A DNA stretch of 64,000 nucleotides from Alphaproteobacteria bacterium (GTDB taxonomy: Bacteria > Pseudomonadota > Alphaproteobacteria > Caulobacterales > Maricaulaceae): assembly GCA_018222865.1 (NCBI GenBank), contig JAAEZM010000008.1, forward strand, positions 1-64,000, given 5' to 3'. The position numbers and the translations under genes were made by a program. Below the pieces are notes generated by a model, which was not told the origin of the DNA, made no database searches, and worked only from the letters and a program-made list of their open reading frames with translations. This document shows, one piece after another, positions 51,538 through 60,367 of this stretch (the first letter of the stretch is position 1; each line of letters begins with the position of its first letter).

Positions 51538-52050
51538 ATGATCCGTTCCATCCTTTCTGCTTCCATTGCTGCAATCGCTATGGCAGGTGCCGCTCAGGCC
51601 CAGGACATGACTTTCTCTGCCGGTTGGGAGCGCGCTGACTTCGACGGTGCTGACTTCGACACGGCTGTTGTTCGTGGCGCTTACTTCTTCAACGAAAACT
51701 TCGGCGTTGAAGGTCAGCTGAACATTGGCGTTGGCGATGAAGAGTTTGATCTCGGCGTCACCACGGTCGACGTTTCCATGGACTACGGCGTTGGCGCATT
51801 CGCTGTTGGCCGTATCGCCAGCTCCGAGAACTTCAACCTGCTCGGCCGTCTCGGCTACGTCCATGCGGAACTGGAAGCGGATGCTGCCAATATCACCGTT
51901 TCTGAAGATGATGGTGCGTTCGCTGTTGGCGTCGCTGCCGAGTGGTTCTTCGACGCCTCCAACGGTGTGCGCTTTGACTACACCCACGCTGACTTCGATG
52001 ATTCCGTCAGCTTCTACGGCATCTCCTATGTTCGTCGCTTCGGCGGTTAA
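51538..52050 (+). CDS. Small outer-membrane beta-barrel protein, copy 1
   Basis: The 170-residue product has a signal peptide (SILSASIAAIAMAGAAQAQ), then eight predicted amphipathic strands of an OmpA-like small barrel: MTFSAGWERADFDG, TAVVRGAYFFNENFGVEGQ, NLLGRLGYVHAELE and VRFDYTHADFDDS, ending YGISYVRRFGG. This is the OmpA-like/opacity-type membrane barrel family. AAGGTG precedes ATG 51538. Codon use is that of a highly expressed gene. A closely similar gene lies 228 bases downstream. Confidence 0.92.
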   Translation: MIRSILSASIAAIAMAGAAQAQDMTFSAGWERADFDGADFDTAVVRGAYFFNENFGVEGQLNIGVGDEEFDLGVTTVDVSMDYGVGAFAVGRIASSENFNLLGRLGYVHAELEADAANITVSEDDGAFAVGVAAEWFFDASNGVRFDYTHADFDDSVSFYGISYVRRFGG

Positions 52051-52087
52051 GGCACTAATCGCCTGAAACAGGATGACTGTTTGCCTG

Positions 52088-52120
52088 AAAAGGGCCGCCT
52101 CAGACGAGGCGGCCCTTTTT
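52088..52120 (+). terminator. Terminator after barrel copy 1
   Basis: AAAAGGGCCGCCTC, loop AGAC and GAGGCGGCCCTTTT form a 14-pair stem with a T run. It closely resembles the terminator of copy 2, suggesting duplication of the whole unit. Confidence 0.93.
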
Positions 52121-52277
52121 GTTCATGTAAACCCCCGGATTTGTTCATCTCACACTCATGTGACTGACCATCTCATGAAACTTCAGAAAGGGGGGCTTGC
52201 GCTCGCAGATCGGAATGCTCACATGGCGCCACGGCTGGGGGCAGTCTTCTACCCACTCCCCGATCACAAGGTGTATT

Positions 52278-52793
52278 ATGAAACGTTTCGTACTCGCAGC
52301 ATCTGCTGCTGTAGCTGTTCTGGCGACCGCTGGTGCCCAGGCCCAGGATTTCACATTCTCCGGCGGTTATGAGCGTGCTGATTTCGACGGTGTCGAGCTC
52401 GATACGGTCGTCCTGCGCGGCTCATATTTCTTCAATGAGAATTTCGGTGTCGAAGGTCAGCTGAATTTCGGCGTCAATGATGAGAGCGTGACCGTCGGTA
52501 CTGTGACCGCTGATGTCGACATGGACTATGGTTTCGGCGCTTTTGGTGTCTATCGCTTCCCGGCGTCGGACAATTTCAACTTCTTCGCGCGTGCCGGCTA
52601 TCTCCACGCCGAGCTGGAAGCATCCGTAGCGAATTTCAGCGTGTCCGATGATGATGGTGCATTCGCAGCCGGCATCGGCGCTGAGTGGATGTTCGATGAT
52701 CGCAATGGTGTGCGCTTTGACTACACCTATGCGGACTATGACAATGAGGCCAATTTCTACGGCATCTCTTACGTCCGCCGCTTTGGTGGCTAA
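52278..52793 (+). CDS. Small outer-membrane beta-barrel protein, copy 2
   Basis: The 171-residue product has a signal peptide (KRFVLAASAAVAVLATAGAQAQ) and the same barrel as copy 1, with FTFSGGYERADFDGVELDT, GSYFFNENFGVEGQLNFGV and the identical ending YGISYVRRFGG. The leader CACAAGGTGTATT matches that of copy 1 around its ribosome site. Differences are spread evenly over loops and strands, so the duplication is not very recent. The upstream 157 bases hold no other gene. Confidence 0.92.
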   Translation: MKRFVLAASAAVAVLATAGAQAQDFTFSGGYERADFDGVELDTVVLRGSYFFNENFGVEGQLNFGVNDESVTVGTVTADVDMDYGFGAFGVYRFPASDNFNFFARAGYLHAELEASVANFSVSDDDGAFAAGIGAEWMFDDRNGVRFDYTYADYDNEANFYGISYVRRFGG

Positions 52794-52816
52794 GCCTGCC
52801 TGGGCGTCCAAATGCG

Positions 52817-52844
52817 AAGGCCGCCTCGACGAGGCGGCCTTTTC
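52817..52844 (+). terminator. Terminator after barrel copy 2
   Basis: AAGGCCGCCTC, loop GAC and GAGGCGGCCTT form an 11-pair stem followed by TTCTTTT. The convergent nudC gene ends 14 bases away and may share it. Confidence 0.92.
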
Positions 52845-52857
52845 TTTTGCGCCTATA

Positions 52858-53769
52858 TTAGATCTTCTCTGCGGCCCATAGCTCGGTCAGTCGCCTTGCC
52901 ACTGCGATACTCGGCGGCAGCTCGGCTTCAGCATGGCGCCCCTCCAGCATTGCGCGCACCTCCTCGCGGCTGAACCAGCGCGCCTGCTCCAGCTCTTGCT
53001 TGTCGACTTTGACCTCGGTCTTTGTCGCTTTGGCGACCAACCCGACCATGATGGAGGAGGGGAAAGGCCAGGGCTGGGTGAAGACATATCGGATGCTGGC
53101 AATATCCACGACCACACCTGTTTCCTCACGGACTTCCCGTGCGCACGCCTCCTCCAGCGTCTCAGCGGGTTCCACAAAACCGGCGAGGGCGGACCACATG
53201 CCTTCTGGCCATTCGGCTTGTCGGCCAAGCAGGCAGCGCTCGCCATCGATGACGAGCATGATCACCACAGGATCAACACGGGGGAAGTGCTCGGCGCCGC
53301 AAGAGGGGCAGACACGCTTGGCGCCGCCGGCCGCCACATCGCTGCGATGGCCGCAGACTGCGCAAAACTGATGGCGTTCATGCCAGGCCAGAAGCGATTT
53401 CGCCTGGGCATAGATCGCGCTGTCTTCGTGCGGCATGGTCATGCCGGCCTGGCGCGCTGGCACAGCCGGCGCATCAAACACCGCTGTATCCGCTTCGGCG
53501 GCGAAGAGCGGACCGGTTTCATCCTTGCCGAGAAACACGATTGAATGCGGCCGCGCATGCCATTGCGCTTCAGCGAAGGCGGACTTGGCCAGTTGATTGC
53601 CGGGGGTGAGGATCGGATCGCCCTGCACCAAAAGGATCAGGCGAGCCTTGGGATGCTCGCGAAATCCGGCGATGAGTTCGGGATCGCGTCGCTCAACCTC
53701 ACACCGGTCCAGGGGTGAACCGGCAAAGACGAGTGGGGCCTCATCGGCCAAGAGCGATCTGTCATTCAT
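52858..53769 (-). CDS. nudC: NAD(+) diphosphatase NudC
   Basis: Hydrolyses NAD(H) and can remove NAD caps from RNA in characterised relatives. The 303-residue product has a zinc ribbon (CAVCGHRS and CPSCGAEHFPR), the Nudix box in GFVEPAETLEEACAREVREETG (Gly to the REXXEEXG core) and the family-typical FTQPWPFPSSIMVG, a variant of SQPWPFPxS. GGAG lies six bases before ATG 53769, which excludes an upstream in-frame ATG at 53781. Confidence 0.94.
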   Translation of the reverse strand: MNDRSLLADEAPLVFAGSPLDRCEVERRDPELIAGFREHPKARLILLVQGDPILTPGNQLAKSAFAEAQWHARPHSIVFLGKDETGPLFAAEADTAVFDAPAVPARQAGMTMPHEDSAIYAQAKSLLAWHERHQFCAVCGHRSDVAAGGAKRVCPSCGAEHFPRVDPVVIMLVIDGERCLLGRQAEWPEGMWSALAGFVEPAETLEEACAREVREETGVVVDIASIRYVFTQPWPFPSSIMVGLVAKATKTEVKVDKQELEQARWFSREEVRAMLEGRHAEAELPPSIAVARRLTELWAAEKI

Positions 53770-53900
53770 TCCGCACTCCAATCATGCTGATACGCCCCGA
53801 AATTGGGGGCTGCGCCATTTCGTCCGGATTCTTCTCTGGACGGTGGCATCAAAGCAGGCCTATTCTGCACATGAGAATAATTCGCAAAAAGGAAGAGCCC

Positions 53901-54119
53901 ATGGCAGTCGAAACCTTCTCTAACGCGCCCGCCCCGCATCTGGCCAGCCGTGCGGTCCGTGACTGGCTGGAGACACAGGCACATGTCCTGGCCTATTGGC
54001 GCGAAGTTCTGATCTCGACCAATGAAAGCGACGGTCTGATCGAAGTGCTCGATGATCATGCGCGTTTTCTTCAACAGGCTGCGCGCGTGGGCGAGGGGCA
54101 TTTTCCCAGCTGTCAGTGA
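53901..54119 (+). CDS. Small protein of unknown function before the SRP RNA
   Basis: The 72-residue product MAVETFSNAPAPHLASRAVR... is amphipathic and likely helical, without a signal or membrane segment. It has a good ribosome site (AAAAAGGAAGAG) before ATG 53901. It ends about 40 bases before the SRP RNA. No family recognised, but the spacing, ribosome site and codon pattern support a real gene. Confidence 0.7.
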   Translation: MAVETFSNAPAPHLASRAVRDWLETQAHVLAYWREVLISTNESDGLIEVLDDHARFLQQAARVGEGHFPSCQ

Positions 54120-54159
54120 GGCGCTTACTTGAACTGCCGGCCCGGGCGCGCGATATAGA

Positions 54160-54264
54160 GGGTGGAAGATCGGCGGTGGACGGACTCCTCGCCAACCCGG
54201 TCAGGTCCGGAAGGAAGCAGCCGTAACGAGTTTTTGGTTCGGGTCGCTGTCCGGTCTTCCACTG
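54160..54264 (+). ncRNA. ffs: Signal recognition particle RNA (4.5S type)
   Basis: The sequence has the conserved SRP RNA apical loop CCGGAAGGAAGCAG (GGAA tetraloop at about 54209-54212) with symmetric and asymmetric internal loops, and its ends pair as GTGGAAGA (54162-54169) with TCTTCCAC (54255-54262). Length of about 100 bases fits the small bacterial form without the Alu domain. It binds Ffh and targets membrane proteins. Position just before dnaX is common in alphaproteobacteria. Confidence 0.93.
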
Positions 54265-54298
54265 CATCTTTCCGCTCGAGCCACACGCATGAGACCGC

Positions 54299-56158
54299 AT
54301 GGACGATACGCCGCTCACCAATGACGATGCCGGCGCGCTCATGCCAGGCCTCGACCTGCCCGAAGACACCAACGCGGCGGGGTATCAGGTCCTTGCGCGG
54401 AAATATCGTCCCGACACGTTTGAAGACCTGATCGGTCAGGATGCAATGGTGCGCACACTGACCAATGCCTTTGCGGCGGGTCGGATTGCTCATGCCTATA
54501 TGCTCACCGGCGTTCGCGGGGTTGGCAAAACAACCACCGCCCGCTTGATCGCCAGGGCATTGAACTACCGTTCTGACACAATTGATGCTCCGCATATGGC
54601 ATTGGGTGAAGCCGGTGTGCATTGCGATTCAATCGCCCGTTCTGCTCATGTCGATGTGATGGAGATGGATGCCGCCTCTCGAACCGGCGTGAACGATATC
54701 CGCGAGATCCTCGAAGGTGTCCGCTATGCGCCGGTCTCCGGCCGCTACAAGGTCTATATCATTGACGAGGTCCACATGCTGTCGACCTCAGCCTTCAATG
54801 CGCTCTTGAAAACTCTTGAGGAGCCTCCCGAGCACGCGAAATTCATCTTTGCGACGACCGAGATCCGCAAAGTGCCGGTGACCGTGCTTTCGCGCTGTCA
54901 GCGTTTTGATCTCAAACGGATCGACCGCGAGGTGTTGACCGACCATCTCGAGCGGATTTGCGGGCTGGAAAAGGCCCAGGTTGAACGCGACGGACTGTCC
55001 CTGATTGCCCGCGCCGCAGAAGGGTCCGTGCGCGATGCGCTGTCCCTGCTCGATCAGGCCATTGTCCAGAATGATGATCGTGATCACGCGGTCACCGCGC
55101 CGGAGATCCGCGATATGCTGGGTTTGGCGGACCGGGCCCGCGTTCTGGATCTGCTTGAACATGCGCTGGCGGGGCGGACCGGTGAGGCGCTCAATGAATT
55201 GAGCGCGCTTTATGATGCCGGTGGGGATCCGGTCGTCATCACTCGCGACCTGCTCGACTTCATTCATGCCACGTCACGCGTCAAGGCCGTCGGGAATGGC
55301 GCCGATCTGGGCGAGGCCGCCGAAACTGTCGCTCGTCTGGAAACGCTGGCTGGCGGGCTCAGCCTGGGGCAATTGACCCGACTGTGGAAAATCCTGCTCA
55401 CCGGGCTGGATGATGTCCGGCTTGCACCGGATGCGATTTCAGCGGCCGAGATGACGGTGCTGCGTCTGATTTCCGCGGCCATGCTGCCGCCTCCGGAAGA
55501 TGCCGCGCGTCTGCTTGCTTCGACCCTGCCGGCGCCCGCTTCTGATGCGCCCAGGGAGGCGCCGGGAAAGCCTGAGCCGGCCTCCGCGCCGGCCTCGACC
55601 CCGGTGCCCACAGCCATGACAGCGCCCGCGACGCCAATGGCCGTCCCGCAGGTGCCAGACGCTATGCCGCACGGCGAGCCGGCAGGCATTCGCAACGAAC
55701 CTCCCGTGGAGGTTCAGGCAGAGGTTCAAGAGGGCGTTCAGGGCGAAGAGGGGCGGATTGCCAGTTTCGAAGCGCTAATTGATCTGCTGAAGCAAAAGCG
55801 CGATATCGCCCTGCAATCGGATGTGGAGCGCTTTGCGCGTCCGGTCTCAATCAAGGCCTGCGCGCTGACCTTCCAGCCGATCGAGGACGCGCCGCAGGAC
55901 CTGGCCCAGCGCCTGGCTCGCCGGCTCTTGGAATGGACTGGTGATCGCTGGGCGGTTCTCGCCGACCCGCAGGCTCAGGGTGGCGAGACCTGGTATGAAA
56001 AACGCCAGCGGGAAAAGCGCGAGCGCATGGAGGCCATTCGGCGGGATCCGGCTGTGGTCAAGGCGCTCGAACTCTTCCCGGGGGCAGAGATAATCAAAGT
56101 CAATGATCCCAAGCCGGATGATGAGGATGGGGTCACCAATGCGGAGAGCGGCGGATGA
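54299..56158 (+). CDS. dnaX: DNA polymerase III subunit tau DnaX
   Basis: Clamp-loader ATPase and replisome organiser. The 619-residue product has Walker A GVRGVGKTTT (71-80), Walker B IIDEVHM (154-160), arginine-finger SRC (198-200), and a C-terminal Pro/Ala-rich linker before the tau-specific domain binding the polymerase core (about 500-600). Only one of the cysteines of the usual zinc module is present (GVHCDSI), as is common in alphaproteobacterial DnaX. No clear slippery sequence for a gamma form was found. The ATGA overlap with ybaB implies an operon. Confidence 0.96.
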   Translation: MDDTPLTNDDAGALMPGLDLPEDTNAAGYQVLARKYRPDTFEDLIGQDAMVRTLTNAFAAGRIAHAYMLTGVRGVGKTTTARLIARALNYRSDTIDAPHMALGEAGVHCDSIARSAHVDVMEMDAASRTGVNDIREILEGVRYAPVSGRYKVYIIDEVHMLSTSAFNALLKTLEEPPEHAKFIFATTEIRKVPVTVLSRCQRFDLKRIDREVLTDHLERICGLEKAQVERDGLSLIARAAEGSVRDALSLLDQAIVQNDDRDHAVTAPEIRDMLGLADRARVLDLLEHALAGRTGEALNELSALYDAGGDPVVITRDLLDFIHATSRVKAVGNGADLGEAAETVARLETLAGGLSLGQLTRLWKILLTGLDDVRLAPDAISAAEMTVLRLISAAMLPPPEDAARLLASTLPAPASDAPREAPGKPEPASAPASTPVPTAMTAPATPMAVPQVPDAMPHGEPAGIRNEPPVEVQAEVQEGVQGEEGRIASFEALIDLLKQKRDIALQSDVERFARPVSIKACALTFQPIEDAPQDLAQRLARRLLEWTGDRWAVLADPQAQGGETWYEKRQREKRERMEAIRRDPAVVKALELFPGAEIIKVNDPKPDDEDGVTNAESGG

Positions 56159-56478
56159 AAGATCTGATGGGCATTATGCAGAAGGCCCAGGAAATGCAGC
56201 AGAAAATGGCTGAAGCACAGGAACGCCTGGCTGAGGCCAAAGTCACAGGCGAATCCGGTGGCGGCATGGTTGCTGTGACGCTGAACGGCAAGGGCGATCT
56301 TACCGGATTGAGGATCGACAAAACCATGATCGACCCGGAAGAGCCGGAGATTCTGGAAGACCTGATTGTGGCGGCTCATGCAGAGGCCAAGCGCAAGGTC
56401 GAGGAAAAGCAAAAAGAATTGATGCAGGACGCGACCGCCGGGCTGCAATTACCGCCAGGCGTTGGCCTGCCCTTCTAG
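56155..56478 (+). CDS. ybaB: Nucleoid-associated protein, YbaB/EbfC family
   Basis: The 107-residue product has [23 protein letters not shown], a central [20 protein letters not shown] and [19 protein letters not shown], all canonical YbaB. It forms a DNA-binding dimer. It sits between dnaX and recR as in most bacteria, overlapping the dnaX stop. Confidence 0.95.
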   Translation: MKDLMGIMQKAQEMQQKMAEAQERLAEAKVTGESGGGMVAVTLNGKGDLTGLRIDKTMIDPEEPEILEDLIVAAHAEAKRKVEEKQKELMQDATAGLQLPPGVGLPF

Positions 56479-56491
56479 AGGCGAGACTTCC

Positions 56492-57097
56492 ATGCGTTCA
56501 GCCTCTGCAGGTCCTGAAATCGAGCGTTTGATCACGCTTTTGGCGAAATTGCCGGGGCTGGGCCCGCGCTCCGCCCGCCGTGCGGCCCTGCATCTTCTGG
56601 GACGGCGCGATGCGCTGATGCGTCCTTTGGCGCAGGCCCTTGGTGAAGCCGCCGATAAAATCGCGGAATGTTCAGTCTGCGGCAATCTCGATGTGTCGGA
56701 CCCGTGTTCTGTCTGCACCGCACCGAACCGCGCGGAAAATGCGATCTGCGTGGTGGAGACGGTTGGCGATTTGTGGGCGCTTGAACGTGCCGGCGCTTTC
56801 AGAGGGCGCTATCACGTGCTCGGCGGTGTCCTCTCGGCGCTGGATGGCGTACGTCCTGAAGATCTCAACATCTCCAAGCTGATCGAACGCGCGCGCGCTG
56901 ATGCGGTCGAAGAGATAGTCCTGGCACTCAATGCGACAGTGGATGGCCAGACAACGGCGCATTATCTCGCCGACCGGCTGGAGGGATGCGGGGTCAGTGT
57001 GACGTCCCTGGCGCGCGGAGTGCCCGTTGGCGGTGAGCTTGATTACCTCGATGACGGGACGTTGGCCGCGGCGTTTAAATCACGTTCCAACGTTTAG
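56492..57097 (+). CDS. recR: Recombination mediator RecR
   Basis: The 201-residue product has the helix-hairpin-helix [20 protein letters not shown], the four-cysteine zinc finger ([16 protein letters not shown]), a Toprim domain ([31 protein letters not shown]) and a C-terminal Walker-like [15 protein letters not shown]. It acts with RecO and RecF to load RecA on gapped DNA. ATG 56492 lies 13 bases after the ybaB stop. Confidence 0.95.
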   Translation: MRSASAGPEIERLITLLAKLPGLGPRSARRAALHLLGRRDALMRPLAQALGEAADKIAECSVCGNLDVSDPCSVCTAPNRAENAICVVETVGDLWALERAGAFRGRYHVLGGVLSALDGVRPEDLNISKLIERARADAVEEIVLALNATVDGQTTAHYLADRLEGCGVSVTSLARGVPVGGELDYLDDGTLAAAFKSRSNV

Positions 57098-57156
57098 GCG
57101 TGACACTGCGATATTTCGATCTATGTTGAAGTTTAAGGGCTTTGGCGGAGAGGGGT

Positions 57157-57876
57157 ATGTCGCAGCAACCATCAGACTTGCTTGGGTCCCCCCGGATTAA
57201 CCGCCGGGACTTCGTCCTCTTCTTTACAGTCGGCCTGTTTATGGTCTCGCTGGTCGTTGCCGCGGTAACGGCGGTGAAGATCCAGTCGATTGATATTTTC
57301 GGATTTGTCCTGCTAGTCCCGGCCGGCTCCCTGGCCTTTGGGCTGACCTATCTCGCGACTGATGTGATCTCGGAAGTATGGGGGCGGGCGAGCGCTTTGA
57401 TGGTGCTGTTAGCCGGGCTCGCCTTGCGTTTTGTGATGCTGTTGCTCTTCCTCTACGCCATGTACGGGGAATACGTGTTCGGCTTTATTGGTGTGGCCGA
57501 GAGCTGGTCACCAGAGCGCCAGGATGCATTCCTCTCAATCCTTGGATCGAGTAATCGCATCAATATTGCCGGGATGATTGCGTTTGCGATCAGTGCTTTG
57601 ACGGATATCTACATTTTCGATCGCTTGCGTCGACTTCAGGCGGGCAAGAACCGTCTTTGGCTCCGCAACAACATATCCACCATGGTGTCGCAGATACTCA
57701 ATTCCACGGTGTTCGTGATCGCCGCATTCGGCTGGACGATGGGCTGGGGCGCGATCGGCTCGCTCATACTGGGGCAGATCGTGATCAAACTGGCCGTTGC
57801 GGCGATTGATACGCCGCTGATTTACTTCCTGAGGAATCTGGCGCTCGGCCGGAAGCTCTTCGATTTTCGCGGTTAG
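57157..57876 (+). CDS. Queuosine precursor transporter (YhhQ/VUT family)
   Basis: The 239-residue membrane protein has about six helices and family motifs VPAGSLAFGLTYLATDVISEVWG and RINIAGMIAFAISALTDIYIFDRLR, then STMVSQILNSTVFVIAAF. VUT/YhhQ carriers import queuosine precursors such as preQ0 or preQ1. GAGAGGGG precedes ATG 57157. It is a stand-alone gene; no queuosine genes lie in the window. Confidence 0.9.
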   Translation: MSQQPSDLLGSPRINRRDFVLFFTVGLFMVSLVVAAVTAVKIQSIDIFGFVLLVPAGSLAFGLTYLATDVISEVWGRASALMVLLAGLALRFVMLLLFLYAMYGEYVFGFIGVAESWSPERQDAFLSILGSSNRINIAGMIAFAISALTDIYIFDRLRRLQAGKNRLWLRNNISTMVSQILNSTVFVIAAFGWTMGWGAIGSLILGQIVIKLAVAAIDTPLIYFLRNLALGRKLFDFRG

Positions 57877-57900
57877 AGCTTCCGGCCGGTCGCGTCCGGC

Positions 57901-59031
57901 TTAGTTGATGACCGGTGTCAGGCGCAGAAGGCGATCTTCCGCATCATCGGTCAGGATGTAGATCAGACCGTCCGGACCGGTCTGCACATCGCGGATACGA
58001 TGGCCCAGATCGGTCAGCAATTCCTCTTCGGAAATGAAAGCGCCATTGTGCATTTCATAGCGCAGCAGCATGGCGCCTGCGAGCGCGCCGACGAACATAT
58101 CGCCCTGCCATTGCGGGAAGGCATCACCTTCATAGATCGTCAGGCCGGAGGGCGCGATGGACGGCGTCCAATACCAGTTCGGCTCTTCATAGCCTTCCCC
58201 TTCCGTCGCGTCGGTCACCGGTGTGCCATCATAATTGATGCCATAGGTCACTTGCGGCCAGCCATAATTGAGACCGGGTTCGATACGGTTGATCTCATCA
58301 CCGCCGCGCGCGCCGTGTTCATGCGTCCAGATTTCGCCCGTCTCCGGATGGATGTCGAGGCCCTGAACATTGCGGTGGCCATAGGAATAGATCTCCGGCT
58401 GGGCGCCGCGGGTGGAGACGAACGGGTTATCAAACGGGACGCTGCCATCATCATTCAGGCGCACCATCGTGCCGATATGGTTGTCCAGGTTCTGGGATTC
58501 ATTGCGGTGCATACCGCCATCACCCAGGCTCAGCAGAACTGTGCCATCACCCAGGAAGTGGACCCGGCCGCCAAAGTGGAAGCCGCGCTCCTTGTCGAAA
58601 TTGACGCGGAAGATGGTCTCGACATTCTCCAGCGCTGTCAGGTCTTCATTGATGCGACCGCGAGCGAGGGCGGTGTGATTGGCGCTTTCCGTGCCGGCAG
58701 CATAAGCGAAATAGACCAGTCGATTGCTTTCAAACTGCGGGTGGAGTTCCAGACCCAGCAAACCGCCCTGGCGTACAGAGACAAGATCATCCGGCAGGCC
58801 CGTGACCTCGGCTTCGCGCAGACCCGCTTCGGTCACGACGCGCAAACGGCCGTCGCGCTCGCTGACCAGCACTTCGCCGCTGGGCAGAAACGCCATGGAC
58901 CACGGAAATTCCAGACCCGTCGCCACGGTTTCAATGGTGAAGTCCGCCTGCTCGCTTTCCACCAGAACGTCTTGAGCCAAAGCCGCGGTGGAGCTCATCA
59001 GAATCGCAGCCAGTGCCAATCCCGTACGCAT
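57901..59031 (-). CDS. PQQ-dependent sugar dehydrogenase family protein
   Basis: The 376-residue secreted product has a signal peptide (TGLALAAILMSSTAALAQ) and a six-bladed propeller of the YliI/soluble aldose dehydrogenase family: LEFPWSMAFLPSGEVLVSER, GLEFHPQ-like LGLELHPQFESN, RVHFLGDGTVLLSLGDGG, HRNVQGLDIHPETGEIW and EHGARGGDEINRIEPGLNYGWP. It oxidises aldose sugars in the periplasm with PQQ bound. ATG 59031 has GGGAGG six bases before it. It may be connected to carbohydrate uptake by the TonB receptor class, but no operon links them. Confidence 0.9.
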   Translation of the reverse strand: MRTGLALAAILMSSTAALAQDVLVESEQADFTIETVATGLEFPWSMAFLPSGEVLVSERDGRLRVVTEAGLREAEVTGLPDDLVSVRQGGLLGLELHPQFESNRLVYFAYAAGTESANHTALARGRINEDLTALENVETIFRVNFDKERGFHFGGRVHFLGDGTVLLSLGDGGMHRNESQNLDNHIGTMVRLNDDGSVPFDNPFVSTRGAQPEIYSYGHRNVQGLDIHPETGEIWTHEHGARGGDEINRIEPGLNYGWPQVTYGINYDGTPVTDATEGEGYEEPNWYWTPSIAPSGLTIYEGDAFPQWQGDMFVGALAGAMLLRYEMHNGAFISEEELLTDLGHRIRDVQTGPDGLIYILTDDAEDRLLRLTPVIN

Positions 59032-59108
59032 CATAAACCTCCCATAATGCTGTTGCGGGGGAATTTAGGGCGCGAAGCGGGCCTAGGAAAGCACTCTCGT
59101 GCGTTTGC

Positions 59109-60227
59109 TTAAGCGGTGATGGATGAGGCCAGGCTGACCATGCGCTGCGGGAATTGCGGCTGGAAAGCGCTGACCTGGGCCCAGCGACGACGTACCCGGC
59201 CGGGCAAGGCCGCCAGGCGCGGAGGCAGGACCTCGGCGAGTTTCTCGGCGCCTTCCCAGCTATAAATGCCCATGGCGGCGAGCCCGGGTTGCAGGAAGCG
59301 GCCCTGGTCAAGCGGGATTTCATAGCTGGTATAGTATTTCTTGTACTGCGCGCCGGTGCGGCCAAGATCGATACGCGACACGCCATGCGCCTCAGCCTGT
59401 TCGAAAATCCCGTGCAGCAGCAAAAGGCCAGGCGAATATTTCGCCAGTTCCGGATCATAGGCCGGGAACCAGGAATGATAGATGTCCGCGCCTTTCAGGC
59501 CGAACTCGACGGCGGCCAGGCGGTCACCGAACCAAAGGGAGGCTGTCAGGCCGCAAAACTCCTGGCCCTCACGGCGACGCAGATCGCTGAGTACATTCTG
59601 GACCCAGTCAATGCCCAGCACATCAAGCTTGCCGGTTTCGCGATATTGACGGCGTTTCCAGGCCATGAGCTGGCTGAAGGCGACGCCACTCGCATCGCCC
59701 AGCTCGACGCGTACTGGACCAAGATCGCGTTCAGCCGCGCGCAGGCGGCGGGCAGATTTCTTGAAATGATCCTTGAAGCTGGATTTCCGGGCCTGGAAAT
59801 AGGCATCGGCCCCGGCGCTCAGATCAACCATGACAGAGCCTTCGCGGGAGCGACGGCTGGGCTTGTGACCGCCCGCCGGGCAGTACCAGTTATCAAAGAC
59901 CAGCGCTGAAGCGCCTGCGGCCCGGAGCAGGTGTTGCGGGGTGAATTTGGAGTAATCGCGCGCAATCACACCCTGATAATCGCTCATCGGTGCCCCGATG
60001 GGACGGATCACGCCCTCCCGCTTGGTGTGATGCGGGAAGAAGCCGAGTACGCCGTTTTCATCTTCAAAGACAGCCACACGCACATCGCTGCGGGCGCGCG
60101 AGACACATTCAGCGAACTCGAAGCGCAAATAAGGTGAGAGGAGTGTGCCAGACGGGGCCGCCCAATTATTCCACTGGACGATCTCAGATGCAGAAATGTC
60201 TTCGATTGGAACGATGCGTGCGCGCAC
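59109..60227 (-). CDS. CelD/BcsL-like GNAT acyltransferase
   Basis: The 372-residue product has two related GNAT-like halves: the N-terminal half with FAECVSRARSDVRVAVFEDENG and a C-terminal half with FCGLTASLWFGDRLAAVEFGL, SWFPAYDPELAKYSPGLLLLHGIFEQA and RIDLGRTGAQYKKYYTSYE. This is the Acetyltransf_6 (CelD/FemAB-like) family, linked in other bacteria to exopolysaccharide or cell envelope modification. The GTG start at 60227 has AAGGAGG six bases upstream. It is divergent from rmuC. Confidence 0.88.
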   Translation of the reverse strand: MRARIVPIEDISASEIVQWNNWAAPSGTLLSPYLRFEFAECVSRARSDVRVAVFEDENGVLGFFPHHTKREGVIRPIGAPMSDYQGVIARDYSKFTPQHLLRAAGASALVFDNWYCPAGGHKPSRRSREGSVMVDLSAGADAYFQARKSSFKDHFKKSARRLRAAERDLGPVRVELGDASGVAFSQLMAWKRRQYRETGKLDVLGIDWVQNVLSDLRRREGQEFCGLTASLWFGDRLAAVEFGLKGADIYHSWFPAYDPELAKYSPGLLLLHGIFEQAEAHGVSRIDLGRTGAQYKKYYTSYEIPLDQGRFLQPGLAAMGIYSWEGAEKLAEVLPPRLAALPGRVRRRWAQVSAFQPQFPQRMVSLASSITA

Positions 60228-60367
60228 AATACGCCTCCTTAAGTCTCCTGACAGGGGAAATGCAAACACCGGGCCGGTTCTGAGCGGTGCATTCGCTCTT
60301 GGGGTGACCGTTTTTGTCCAGGCTGCCGTGCTAGACTGTGTCCAGGTATTCGATTCGGGAGTTCGAC

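Noticed and set aside
54299-56158. Programmed frameshift in dnaX to give a gamma form
   Set aside because: No A-AAA-AAG type slippery heptamer with a following stop and stem was seen in the right part of the gene.
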